From Halosimplex amylolyticum (GTDB taxonomy: Archaea; Halobacteriota; Halobacteria; Halobacteriales; Haloarculaceae): a stretch of DNA of 64,000 nucleotides. Every line of letters begins with the position of its first letter. Positions within the stretch are counted from its first letter, which is position 1. The translations under genes were made by a program, and so were the position numbers. This document shows, piece after piece, positions 23,619-31,874 of this stretch. Where the stretch lies: the NCBI RefSeq assembly GCF_051414035.1, contig NZ_JBLKNW010000010.1, forward strand, positions 44,975 through 108,974, read 5' to 3'. A model generated the notes under the pieces. It worked only from the letters and a program-made list of their open reading frames with translations, searched no databases and had not been told where the DNA came from.

Positions 23619-25043
23619 TCACCGATTCAGCGTGTGGATGGCTTTGCCGAGCGCGTTGGCGCAGGCCTCGCGGATGGCCTCGGAGAGGGTGGGGTGGGTG
23701 TGGACCGTCGCGGCCACGTCTTCGAGTTGCGCGCCCATCTCGACGGCCAGCGCGAGTTCGCCGATGAGTTCGGAGGCCTCCGGGGCGACGACCTGCGCGC
23801 CGAGAACGAACTCGCTGTCGGCGTCGCCGACGACGCGGACGAACCCGTCGTCCTCGCCGTGGGTGAGCGCGCGACCGTTCGCCCGTAGCGGGAACTCGCC
23901 GACGAGCGGGTCGAAGCCCGCCTCCTCGGCCTCGGCTTCGGTCATCCCGACGGTGCCGATCTCGGGGTCGGTGAACACGGCGGCGGGAATGGCCTGGTGG
24001 TCCAGCGCGGAGGGCTCGCCGGCGACGACCTCGGCGGCGACCTCCCCCTCGGCGCTGGCCTTGTGCGCGAGCATCGGCTCGCCGGCCACGTCGCCCACGG
24101 CGAAGACGTGCTCGACGTCCGTGCGGGCCTCGTGGTCGGTCTCCAGGAAGCCGTTCTCGTTCGGTTCGAGTCCGACGGCGTCGAGTTCGAGCGTGTCCGT
24201 GACGGGCCGGCGACCGACTGCGACCAGGCACTTCTCTGCACCGAACTCCTCGATATCGCCGTCCTCGTTCTCGGTCCGGACCGTCATGCCGTCCCCGGCC
24301 TCCTCCCAGCCCTGCGCGGCCTGACCGAAGTAGAAGTCGACGCCCAGCTCTTCGGCACGCTTGCGGACCACGCGCGAGACGTCGTCCTCGTAGCCCGGGA
24401 GCACGTCGTCCAGCATCTCGACGACGGTCACGTCGCAGCCGAGCTTCTGGTACACCGTCGAGAGTTCCATGCCGATGTAGCCGGCCCCGACGACGACCAT
24501 GCTCTGGGGCACGGCGTCGAGCGCGAGCGCCTGCCGCGAGGAGAGCACGCGTTCGCCGTCGAACTCGAAGCCCGGTACCTCGATGGGCTTCGAGCCGGTC
24601 GAGACGATGGCGTGTTCGAACTCGATGGTCTCCGAGCCCTGGCCCTCGCCGCCGTGGACGATGCGGGCCTTGTTCTCGCCGGCGAACTCCGCGCGGCCCT
24701 CGACGAGGTTGACCCCCGCGGCTTTGCAGAGCTTCTCGACGCCGCCGGTGAGCTGGTCGACGACGCCGTCTTTCCACTCGACCATGCCCTGCAGGTCCAC
24801 CGCCGGGTCGGCGTAGATGCCCATCTCCTCGGCGTGGCCGGCGTCGTGAGCCACGTCCGTCGCCGAGATCATCGCCTTCGACGGGATGCACCCGTAGTTC
24901 AGGCAGGTCCCCCCGTAGGCGTCCTTCTCGACGAGGGTCACGTCGAGGTCGAGCTGTCCGGCGCGGATGGCGGCGACGTAGCCGCCCGGCCCCGCGCCGA
25001 TGACCAGTACGTCGGTTCCAGTAGTGACGTCTCCGACGACCAT
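23619..25043 (-). CDS. lpdA: Dihydrolipoyl dehydrogenase (E3)
   Basis: FAD flavoenzyme that reoxidises the dihydrolipoyl group of 2-oxoacid dehydrogenase complexes with NAD. Protein of 474 residues starting MVVGDVTTGTDV. Visible are the FAD loop GAGPGGYVAAIRAG (about 17-30), the redox disulfide GGTCLNYGCIPSK (about 46-58), the NAD loop VGAGYIGMELS, the second FAD motif VFAVGDVAGEP and the C-terminal active-site His/Glu in HTHPTLSEA. It belongs to the pdhABC cluster but is separated from pdhC by about 2.7 kb holding the CARDB / choice-of-anchor cassette. Confidence 0.96.
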   Translation of the reverse strand: MVVGDVTTGTDVLVIGAGPGGYVAAIRAGQLDLDVTLVEKDAYGGTCLNYGCIPSKAMISATDVAHDAGHAEEMGIYADPAVDLQGMVEWKDGVVDQLTGGVEKLCKAAGVNLVEGRAEFAGENKARIVHGGEGQGSETIEFEHAIVSTGSKPIEVPGFEFDGERVLSSRQALALDAVPQSMVVVGAGYIGMELSTVYQKLGCDVTVVEMLDDVLPGYEDDVSRVVRKRAEELGVDFYFGQAAQGWEEAGDGMTVRTENEDGDIEEFGAEKCLVAVGRRPVTDTLELDAVGLEPNENGFLETDHEARTDVEHVFAVGDVAGEPMLAHKASAEGEVAAEVVAGEPSALDHQAIPAAVFTDPEIGTVGMTEAEAEEAGFDPLVGEFPLRANGRALTHGEDDGFVRVVGDADSEFVLGAQVVAPEASELIGELALAVEMGAQLEDVAATVHTHPTLSEAIREACANALGKAIHTLNR

Positions 25044-25135
25044 CTGTTAGTCGAACGGTCGTCCGGGCGGGGTTTAACTGTGGCGAGCGAGCAGGCGATG
25101 GCCGCGCGAACCGGTGACCGGCGGCCGGCCCCCGG

Positions 25136-26674
25136 TCAGATCACGTTCACGTGGCCGTCGGAGACGAACTCACACTCCTCGGTCGGGTCGAACGTTATCT
25201 CGAGCTGGTGAGTCACGACCATCCCGCCGATGATCTTCGCGGCCTCCTCGGGGGCCATGTCCGGGTCGGCGCTGTTGACGTCCTGGGCGACGACGTAGTA
25301 TCGCCACATCCCGAGCCGTGCGTCCTTTCGCCGGAAGTCGAACTCGCCCGTGTAGACGCCGTCGTCGGGCTTCTGGTCCGGGTCGATGCCGTCGTCCTGC
25401 AGCACGAACCGCTCGTACTCGCCGTTCGGGCCGGCGAGGATACACTGGACGAACAGCTCGTCCCCGGTCACCTGGTTCCCGTCCTCGTCGAAGAACTCCG
25501 CCTCGACGACGAAGGGGTCCCGCTGGCCCGTGTCGACGACGTCGGGCGCGCGGATCTCGTAGCGCGAGAGGACGTGCTGGTTCGTGTTGGTCTCGCTGAC
25601 GCTGTGGGTGTACGTCCCTCCGGTCGTCTGGCGGGTGTACGTCCACTTCACGTCGGCGGCGAACGGTCGTCCGAGCGCGATGGGCTCCCCGTAAGAGATC
25701 TCCGCATCGAGCCGCTCGCTCGTGGTCTGTTCGCCGGCGCTCGGGTCGGTGTTGTCCTGACCGCGCCGGAACGGGTCGCGGTCGTCGGAGTAGACGGCGG
25801 CCGTCGCCGCCGCCGCCGCGGCCGCGACCAGGCCCGCTACCAGGTAGCTGCTGCTCCCGCCCGACGCGCTGACGCCACAGCAGTCTTCGTCCCCGCCTGC
25901 GCCGCCACCACCGCCACCGCCGCCACCGACGATCACGGTACCGCCCTCCTGTGACGCGGCGATCGCGGCGGCGATCAGGAGGACGACGACGATGATACAC
26001 AGGACGATCTTCCACCAGGGATCCTGGAACGGGAGGTCGCCGTGCTTCCCGTCGTAGGGAGGCGTCCGCTCGACACCGACCGACATCTCCTCGGGGAGGT
26101 ACCCCGGCGGACAGAACTCGAAGTCCTCCTCGTGGCCCTCGAACGCCTGCAGGTATTCGATCACGTCCGGTCGTCCGTCGACGCGGGTCTGCTCCGGTCT
26201 GTCCCTGTCCGGCGTCCGGCAACAGCGATCCCGTGGCTCGACCATGTCCGTGAACTGGACCTCCATGTTCCCTTCCGGCGTCTCCGCACCGAACGTGAGC
26301 GTGTTCGGGTCGAAGTTCACCCGCGTGACGAATATCTTCTTGATCAACCGAGTGCGGTCTGACCCGTTCTCCGCCACGAAGCTGACGTGGTGCACGCCGG
26401 GCGAGACGGCGCTGAAGTCGGCCTCCCAGGACACCTGTCGCGAGGCGCCACTCGAGAGCCCGGACACCTCGTGGGTCCGGGGAGACACGGTGAGCGCCGG
26501 CGTCGATGCCCCTTCGATGTACACGTTCACACTGGTGGGAGAGTTGCCGACGTTCCGCAGGTGGACGTTGATGTTCTGGGCCCCGATCGACGTCTCGAAG
26601 ATGCCGTCGGGGAGCATGAGGCCAGTGATCTGTTCGGTCGCGAACGGTCGGTTGGGGATGGTGACGTGCGTCAT
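25136..26674 (-). CDS. Membrane-anchored Ig-like protein with C-terminal choice-of-anchor-type domain
   Basis: Protein of 512 residues; its ATG overlaps the stop of the upstream CARDB gene (ATGA, 26671-26674), which fixes the start. Residues 1-120 look like an Ig/CARDB fold (INVHLRNVGNSPTSVNVYIEG). A Cys-rich stretch (RDRCCRTPDR) precedes two membrane helices (about 208-228 and 262-280) joined by a poly-Gly loop with ECC-like cysteines. The C-terminal part (about 380-500) has LQDDGIDPDQKPDDGVYTGEF, the pattern of choice-of-anchor X domains. No signal peptide is evident. Function unknown; translational coupling suggests it works with the preceding protein. Confidence 0.7.
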   Translation of the reverse strand: MTHVTIPNRPFATEQITGLMLPDGIFETSIGAQNINVHLRNVGNSPTSVNVYIEGASTPALTVSPRTHEVSGLSSGASRQVSWEADFSAVSPGVHHVSFVAENGSDRTRLIKKIFVTRVNFDPNTLTFGAETPEGNMEVQFTDMVEPRDRCCRTPDRDRPEQTRVDGRPDVIEYLQAFEGHEEDFEFCPPGYLPEEMSVGVERTPPYDGKHGDLPFQDPWWKIVLCIIVVVLLIAAAIAASQEGGTVIVGGGGGGGGGAGGDEDCCGVSASGGSSSYLVAGLVAAAAAAATAAVYSDDRDPFRRGQDNTDPSAGEQTTSERLDAEISYGEPIALGRPFAADVKWTYTRQTTGGTYTHSVSETNTNQHVLSRYEIRAPDVVDTGQRDPFVVEAEFFDEDGNQVTGDELFVQCILAGPNGEYERFVLQDDGIDPDQKPDDGVYTGEFDFRRKDARLGMWRYYVVAQDVNSADPDMAPEEAAKIIGGMVVTHQLEITFDPTEECEFVSDGHVNVI

Positions 26675-27510
26675 CGGTTCGCCTCCGTGACGAGGACGGT
26701 CAGTCCGCCCAGCGGTCGGTCGCGGTCGGTGCGTCGGTCGCTCCGGAGCGTGACGTTCACGAGCGCGGCCTCCCCGTCGAGGCGCCCGACGAGCGAGAAG
26801 CCGGTCTGTCGCTGTGCGTCGAGTTCGAGGTCGCCGATCCGCTCCTCGGCGTCGTCGACGTCGTCGAGGTCCGGACACGGCTCGTCCACGAACCCGAGGT
26901 CCTCGACGGCCCCCTCGTCGGGCAGTTCGAACTCTGGTCCGAACAGCGATTCGAGTCCCCGGACCGACTCGAAGTCGACCTGTTCGGCTCTCAGACTGAA
27001 CGTCTGGGGAACGCGTTCTGCGTTGTGGACCTCGAACGCGAACGAGAACCGGTACTCCATCGACTCCAGCGCCTGGACTATCGTGATGTTCCGCTGTGCG
27101 ATGTGTCTATCCGTCGGGACGTCGAAGGACCCGCTCGGCGACAGGGGGTCGAGGGGCTCGTGGAACACCTCCGCCAGCAGGCACACGTGCCCCTCGTTGA
27201 CGAACTCCGGTACCCACGGCGTCAGACACAGCACCTCGGTCGTCTCCCCCGGGTCCAGGCTGACGTACGAAGTCCCGATCTGAGTCGCGGTCGTCCGGTC
27301 GAAGGCGACGGACGGGTTCGCCCAGTAGAACCGCACCACGGCGTTCTCGGCTCGCTCGCTCCCTTCGTTGCGTACGCGCGCCCAGACGTAACACGGCTCA
27401 CCGGCGACCGGCGTCCCGGGAGTCCCCTGCGGGTCGCCACCCGGGACGGTCCAGATGTCGTTGCTCGCCCACCAGGGCTCGCCGTCGCGTATGGTAAGTT
27501 CGACAGTCAT
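26671..27510 (-). CDS. CARDB-like Ig-fold protein, function unknown
   Basis: Protein of 279 residues from ATG 27510 (MTVELTIRDGEPWWASNDIW); longer in-frame starts reach into non-coding DNA. The N-terminal half has the CARDB layout: SNDIWTVPGGDPQG, then CYVWARVRNEGSERAENAVVRF, then LDPGETTEVLCLTPWVP and GHVCLLAEVF. Such modules are usually cell-surface adhesion or assembly domains. The C-terminal half repeats a beta-rich pattern (FAFEVHNAERVPQTFSLRAE) and ends in NVTLRSDRRTDRDRPLGGLTV. No signal peptide or membrane helix is visible. It is the first gene of a two-gene unit and overlaps the second by 4 bases. Confidence 0.7.
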   Translation of the reverse strand: MTVELTIRDGEPWWASNDIWTVPGGDPQGTPGTPVAGEPCYVWARVRNEGSERAENAVVRFYWANPSVAFDRTTATQIGTSYVSLDPGETTEVLCLTPWVPEFVNEGHVCLLAEVFHEPLDPLSPSGSFDVPTDRHIAQRNITIVQALESMEYRFSFAFEVHNAERVPQTFSLRAEQVDFESVRGLESLFGPEFELPDEGAVEDLGFVDEPCPDLDDVDDAEERIGDLELDAQRQTGFSLVGRLDGEAALVNVTLRSDRRTDRDRPLGGLTVLVTEANR

Positions 27511-27576
27511 TATACGGTGAATACATTTCGATTTCACACGAATAGTAACCAGCCCGCTATCGCTGGGTTGGGGAGA

Positions 27577-27591
27577 GTAAGTCCGACTTAC
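27577..27591. promoter_or_regulatory. 15-bp perfect palindrome upstream of the CARDB cassette
   Basis: GTAAGTC C GACTTAC: 7-bp arms around a single C, located 67 bases upstream of the CARDB start and inside the 258-bp gap that separates the cassette from pdhC. It is preceded by a second imperfect inverted repeat (AACCAGC ... GCTGGGTT, about 27547-27569). A regulator site is possible; nothing else supports it. Confidence 0.35.
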
Positions 27592-27768
27592 CTCGGAACC
27601 GCCCGACGGCACTGTCACTCGGAAGATCACTCGCGCGTCGAAGCCACGCCCGGTGGTCGGACGTTCGAGGAGGTGCGACACGGAGGCGGGCCGAGCGCGG
27701 CCGCTGGCGGATCCGGGCGACGCGGAGGAGCGGCGAACGAGACGCCTGCCCGCGCTCCGATCGACGCG

Positions 27769-29472
27769 TTACTCCAGCAACAGCAGGGTCGGGTCTTCGA
27801 GGTACTCCTTGAGCGTGTTGACGAACCGCGCGGCGTCGGCGCCATCGACGACCCGGTGGTCGATCGACAGCGAGAGCGTCAGCACGTCCCGTGCAACCAC
27901 CTCGCCGTCAACGACCATCGGCCGCTTCTCGATGGCACCGAGGCCGAGGATCGCCGTCTCGGGGTAGTTGATGATCGGCGTGGCGTACTCGCCGCCGATG
28001 GCCCCGAAGTTGGTGATGGTGAACGTACCGCCCTGCATCTCCTCGCGGGCGATCGAGCGTTCGCGGGCCTTCGAGACGAGTTCGTTCGTCTCCGAGGCCA
28101 GCTGCAAGAGGCCCTTGCCGTCGACGTCTTTCACGACCGGGACCATCAGCCCGGCGTCGGTCGCGGTCGCGACGCCGACGTTGTGGTCGGACTTGAAGAC
28201 GATCTCGTCGTTCTCTTCGTCGAGTTGCGTGTTGAGCACCGGGTGCTCGGCCAGCGCGGCGGCGACGGCTTTCATCACGAACGGCACGTAGGTCAGCTTC
28301 ACGCCACGTTCCTCCGCGCGCGGTTTGAGCTTCTCCCGCAGCTCGACCAGCGCCGTCGCGTCCACCTTGTCGTGGTGGGTGACGTGCGGCGCGGTGAACT
28401 TCGAGCGCTCCATCGCCTCGCCGATGGTCTTGCGGACGCCCCGGTAGGGCTCGCGGCGGTCACCCTCCGCGGCCGCGACGGCGTCGGGTCCGGCGCCGCT
28501 CTCTGCCGTCGTCGTCGGCGGCCCCGCTTCGCCGGCGCTCTCAGCCTCGGCGAGCGCCTCGGCGTCGGCCTCCTGCGCCCGCTGCTGGACCTCCGCGTAC
28601 TCGCGGACCGCCGCCTCGTCGACGTAGGGCTCGCCGTCGCGCATCTCGTCGGTCGGTACGTCGTCGATGTCGACGCCGAGTTCGTCGGCGACCTGCCGCG
28701 TGGCCGGCGCGGCCAGCGTCCGGTCGCGCCCGGCGGCCTCGATGGACTGGGCCGCGGCGCCCGCGCCGGTCGCGCCCGCCGCTCCGCCGGCGCTCGCGCC
28801 CGCCGGCTCGCCTGCGTCGCCGTCGTCGATGCGCGAGACGGCGGATTTCAGCCCGCCGCTGTCCCCCGACTGGCCGTCTCCCCCGTCGTCACCGATGCGG
28901 CTGACGGCGGATTCGAGTTGCGTGCCGCCGTCGTCGGACTCGCCCTCGTCTTCCGCGGCGGCGCGCACGTCGGCCTCGGTGACGCGACCGCCGGGACCGG
29001 ATCCCGCGACGGCCGCGATGTCGACGCCGAGTTCCCGTGCGAGCCGACGGGCGCTCGGTGCGGCGAACACGCGCCCGCCCTGTCCGTTCACCGACTCACT
29101 CGCCTGCGCGGCGTCGCCGCCCTCGTCCGCGACGGCCTGTTCGGACGCTCCGACCGTCGCTGACTCGTCGGACACGGCCTCGGTCTCCGTGTCGGCGGTG
29201 GCGTCCTGGTCGCTCTCTTCCGTCGGCGCCTCGCCTTCCACGTCGAAGGTGATGATCACCGTCCCGACCGGGACCACCTCGCCGGGTTCGGCGAGCAACT
29301 CTCGGACCGTCCCGTTGACGGGCGAGGGGACGTCGACGACGGCCTTGTCGGTCTCCACGTCGGCGACGACCTGATCTTCGGTGACCGTGTCGCCGGGTTC
29401 GACGTGCCACTCCAGGAGCTCGCCCTCGGCGACGCCCTCGCCCACGTCCGGCAGCTTGAACTCGCGGACCAT
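27769..29472 (-). CDS. pdhC: 2-oxoacid dehydrogenase E2, dihydrolipoyl acyltransferase
   Basis: Core subunit that carries the acyl group on lipoate and passes it to CoA. Protein of 567 residues. An N-terminal lipoyl domain (1-78) has the lipoylated Lys43 in ETDKAVVDV. Two peripheral-subunit-binding motifs follow: about 133-170 (FAAPSARRLARELGVD, then GPGGRVTEADV) and about 248-290 (LAAPATRQVADELGVD). The Ala/Gly/Asp-rich linker repeats the phrase SAVSRI twice. The catalytic domain ends with the active-site SIDHRVVDGADAARF. Only 3 bases separate it from pdhB. The acyl substrate (pyruvate or a branched-chain acid) is not settled for haloarchaeal complexes. Confidence 0.95.
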   Translation of the reverse strand: MVREFKLPDVGEGVAEGELLEWHVEPGDTVTEDQVVADVETDKAVVDVPSPVNGTVRELLAEPGEVVPVGTVIITFDVEGEAPTEESDQDATADTETEAVSDESATVGASEQAVADEGGDAAQASESVNGQGGRVFAAPSARRLARELGVDIAAVAGSGPGGRVTEADVRAAAEDEGESDDGGTQLESAVSRIGDDGGDGQSGDSGGLKSAVSRIDDGDAGEPAGASAGGAAGATGAGAAAQSIEAAGRDRTLAAPATRQVADELGVDIDDVPTDEMRDGEPYVDEAAVREYAEVQQRAQEADAEALAEAESAGEAGPPTTTAESGAGPDAVAAAEGDRREPYRGVRKTIGEAMERSKFTAPHVTHHDKVDATALVELREKLKPRAEERGVKLTYVPFVMKAVAAALAEHPVLNTQLDEENDEIVFKSDHNVGVATATDAGLMVPVVKDVDGKGLLQLASETNELVSKARERSIAREEMQGGTFTITNFGAIGGEYATPIINYPETAILGLGAIEKRPMVVDGEVVARDVLTLSLSIDHRVVDGADAARFVNTLKEYLEDPTLLLLE

Positions 29473-29475
29473 GGC

Positions 29476-30501
29476 TCAGAACTCGAAAGCGTCCCTGATG
29501 CCGTCTTCGATGCGCTCCGGTTCGGGCAGGTAGTAGTCCTCCAGCGCGTACAGCGGGTAGGGCACGTCGAAGCCGGTGATCCGCTCGATGGGCGCCTCCT
29601 GGTACAGCAGCGCCTCTTCCTGGATGGTCGCCGTGATCTCGCCGGCGAGCCCGCCCGTCTTGGGCGCTTCGTGGACGACCGCGGCGCGGCCGGTCTTCTT
29701 GAACGACTCGACGATGGCCTCCTCGTCCAGCGGCGAGAGCGTCCGCAGGTCGACGACCTCGACGTCGATCTCGCCGGCGAGATTTTCGGCGGCCTCCATC
29801 GTCGGCCGGGTCATCGCGCCCCAGGTGAACACGGAGACGTCCTCGCCCTCGCGGCGGACGGCCGCCTCGCCCAGCGGCACGGTGTACTCGTCCTCCGGTA
29901 CGTCCTCGCGGAACGCCCGGTAGATCAGTTTCGGTTCGAGGAAGATCACCGGGTCGGGGTCGCGAATCGCCGAGGCGAGCAGCCCCTTCGTGTCGTAGGG
30001 CGTGCTCGGTATGACGACCTTGAGGCCGGGTTCGTGGACGAAGAAGGCCTCCTTCGATTCGGAGTGGTGCTCCGGGGCGCGGATGCCGCCGCCGTAGGGC
30101 GCCCGGACGACGAGCGGGCAGGTAAACTCCCCGCGCGAGCGCGTCCGCAGGCGCGCCGCGTGCGAGACGATCTGGTCGAACGCGGGGTAGATGAACCCCA
30201 TGAACTGGATCTCCGGCACGGGGCGCAGGCCGTAGGCGGCCATGCCGATGGCGGAGCCGACGATGCCGGACTCCGCGAGGGGCGTGTCGATCACGCGGTC
30301 GGCGCCGAACTCGTCGAGCAGTCCCTCGGTGGCGCGGAAGACGCCGCCGTTCTCGCCCACGTCCTCCCCCATCACGACGACGCGGTCGTCGCGTGCCATC
30401 TCCGTCTGGAGGCCGTCCCGGACGGCCTGGACCAGGGTCAGACTCTGCGTTTCGCCGCTCGATGCCTCCGCGTCGCTCTCGCTGTCGGTAGTTTGACTCA
30501 T
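29476..30501 (-). CDS. pdhB: 2-oxoacid dehydrogenase E1 component, beta subunit
   Basis: Half of the thiamine-diphosphate-dependent E1 that decarboxylates the 2-oxoacid. Protein of 341 residues. After a short acidic tail the transketolase-like pyrimidine domain begins LTLVQAVRDGLQTEM. Landmarks are VVMGEDVGENGGVFRATEGL (about 45-65), FGADRVIDTPLAESGIVG and IQFMGFIYPAFDQI. A transketolase C-terminal domain has VVDLRTLSPLDEEAI. It starts 2 bases after the pdhA stop codon and is followed by pdhC, so the three are one operon. Confidence 0.95.
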   Translation of the reverse strand: MSQTTDSESDAEASSGETQSLTLVQAVRDGLQTEMARDDRVVVMGEDVGENGGVFRATEGLLDEFGADRVIDTPLAESGIVGSAIGMAAYGLRPVPEIQFMGFIYPAFDQIVSHAARLRTRSRGEFTCPLVVRAPYGGGIRAPEHHSESKEAFFVHEPGLKVVIPSTPYDTKGLLASAIRDPDPVIFLEPKLIYRAFREDVPEDEYTVPLGEAAVRREGEDVSVFTWGAMTRPTMEAAENLAGEIDVEVVDLRTLSPLDEEAIVESFKKTGRAAVVHEAPKTGGLAGEITATIQEEALLYQEAPIERITGFDVPYPLYALEDYYLPEPERIEDGIRDAFEF

Positions 30502-30503
30502 GA

Positions 30504-31607
30504 TTACTCCAGGAGCGCCTCGTCGCCGTGTCGGTCGCGCAGTCGCTGCAGGTAGTCGATCTGTTCGTCCAGTCGCTTCGGCATGCCCTCGTAGACGTGT
30601 GCGAACATCTCCGACGGGTCGGGCCGCTTGACGTCCTCGGCCCCGGAGATCGCGTCGGCCACCGCCTCCTCGACGTCGCTCTGGATGGCGTCGACGCGCT
30701 CGTCGTCGAGCACACCGCGATCACGCAGGAACGCCTCCATCCGCGGGATCGGGTCCTTCGCGCGCCACTTCTGGACCTCTTCCTCGTCGCGGTAGACCGA
30801 GGGGTCGTCGGCGGTCGTGTGGGCGCCGTAGCGGTACTGAACGGCCTCGATCAGCGTCGGTCGCAACTCGTCGGGGTTGGGGTGTTTGGCCTTCTCGACG
30901 GCGGCTTTGGTCACCTGGTACACCGCGAGCGGGTCCATCCCGTCGACCTGGACGCCCTCGAAGCCGTAGGCGTCGGCCTTCTGGGCGAGCGTCGCGCTCC
31001 GCGTCTGGCGCTCGCGGGGGACGGAGATGGCCCACTGGTTGTTGTTGCAGAAAAAGACCGCGGGCACGTCGAACACGCCCGCGAAGTTGAGCCCCTCGTG
31101 GAAGTCGCCCTCGCTCGTGGCGCCGTCGCCGAAGTAACAGAGGAACGCCTTGCTCTCGTCTTTGAGCTTCGACGCCCACGCGGCCCCCGTGGCGTGGGGG
31201 ATCTGCGTCGCGATGGGCACGGCGACCGAGAAGATGTTCTCGTCCTCCCGGACGTTGCCCTCCTCGTGGCCCATCCAGTACAGCAGCGTCTGCTGCAGTG
31301 ACAGGCCCTTGTGGAGCATCGCGGCGTGCTCCCGGTAGCTCGGGAACAGCCAGTCGTCGTCTGCCAGCGCGTGGACGCTGCCGATCTGTGCGCCCTCCTG
31401 GCCGGACAGCGGCGGATACGTGCCCATCCGACCCTGGCGCTGCAGGCTCACCGCTCGCTGGTCGAAGTGCCTGGCGAGTTTCATCTCCCGGTACATCTCG
31501 ACGAGCGTCTCGTCGGACAGGTCCGGGACGGTCGCCCCCTCCCGTACCTGTCCCTCCTCGTCGAGGACCTGGATCCGGTCCTCCGGATCGCGCTGTAAAG
31601 TGCTCAT
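30504..31607 (-). CDS. pdhA: 2-oxoacid dehydrogenase E1 component, alpha subunit
   Basis: ThDP-binding subunit of the E1 heterotetramer, 367 residues, ATG start MSTLQRDPEDR. The diagnostic ThDP/Mg motif is GDGATSEGDFHEGLNFA...FFCNNNQWA (about 173-205). The N-terminal MYREMKLARHFDQRAVSLQRQGRM region and the phosphorylation-loop-like RYGAHTTADDPSVYRDEEEV are also typical. It is the first gene of pdhABC. A likely promoter lies about 40 bases upstream. Historical work found that haloarchaea oxidise pyruvate by a ferredoxin oxidoreductase, so the physiological substrate of this complex remains open. Confidence 0.95.
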   Translation of the reverse strand: MSTLQRDPEDRIQVLDEEGQVREGATVPDLSDETLVEMYREMKLARHFDQRAVSLQRQGRMGTYPPLSGQEGAQIGSVHALADDDWLFPSYREHAAMLHKGLSLQQTLLYWMGHEEGNVREDENIFSVAVPIATQIPHATGAAWASKLKDESKAFLCYFGDGATSEGDFHEGLNFAGVFDVPAVFFCNNNQWAISVPRERQTRSATLAQKADAYGFEGVQVDGMDPLAVYQVTKAAVEKAKHPNPDELRPTLIEAVQYRYGAHTTADDPSVYRDEEEVQKWRAKDPIPRMEAFLRDRGVLDDERVDAIQSDVEEAVADAISGAEDVKRPDPSEMFAHVYEGMPKRLDEQIDYLQRLRDRHGDEALLE

Positions 31608-31646
31608 AAAACCCTCCGAAGCATACCCGGACCAAGTAGGGCTGTC

Positions 31647-31670
31647 GGCTTAAGGATTTTCGTAAATAGC
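31647..31670 (-). promoter_or_regulatory. Probable promoter of the pdhABC operon
   Basis: On the minus strand an AT-rich patch reads ATTTACGAAAATCC, then CCTTAAGCC, about 40-60 bases ahead of the pdhA ATG (31607). CTTAAG-type boxes serve as TATA elements in haloarchaea. A leader of roughly 15 bases is predicted. Confidence 0.4.
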
Positions 31671-31874
31671 TTTCGCTGCACCCCAATCTTGCCAGTCTGG
31701 GTGGGCGAACCGGCGACGACGGAGCAACTTTCGATCGGTTTCACCTCTAAAAACCGGGTCAAATTAGACGAACGTCCAATTCGACCGATTCGACCCTCGT
31801 GGGAAATTAGCTGTCGATCACCGGGCGTCGGTATCACGTCGTTCCACCAACTTACTTGTCAGCTGCCCGTCTCG

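Noticed and set aside
22129..24324. 731-residue + strand open frame
   Set aside because: It lies antisense to the clear double hydrolase and lpdA genes; it has no recognisable motif and high-GC codon bias alone explains the openness.
27025..29163. 712-residue + strand open frame
   Set aside because: Antisense to the CARDB gene and pdhC; no motif. The minus strand holds well-supported families.
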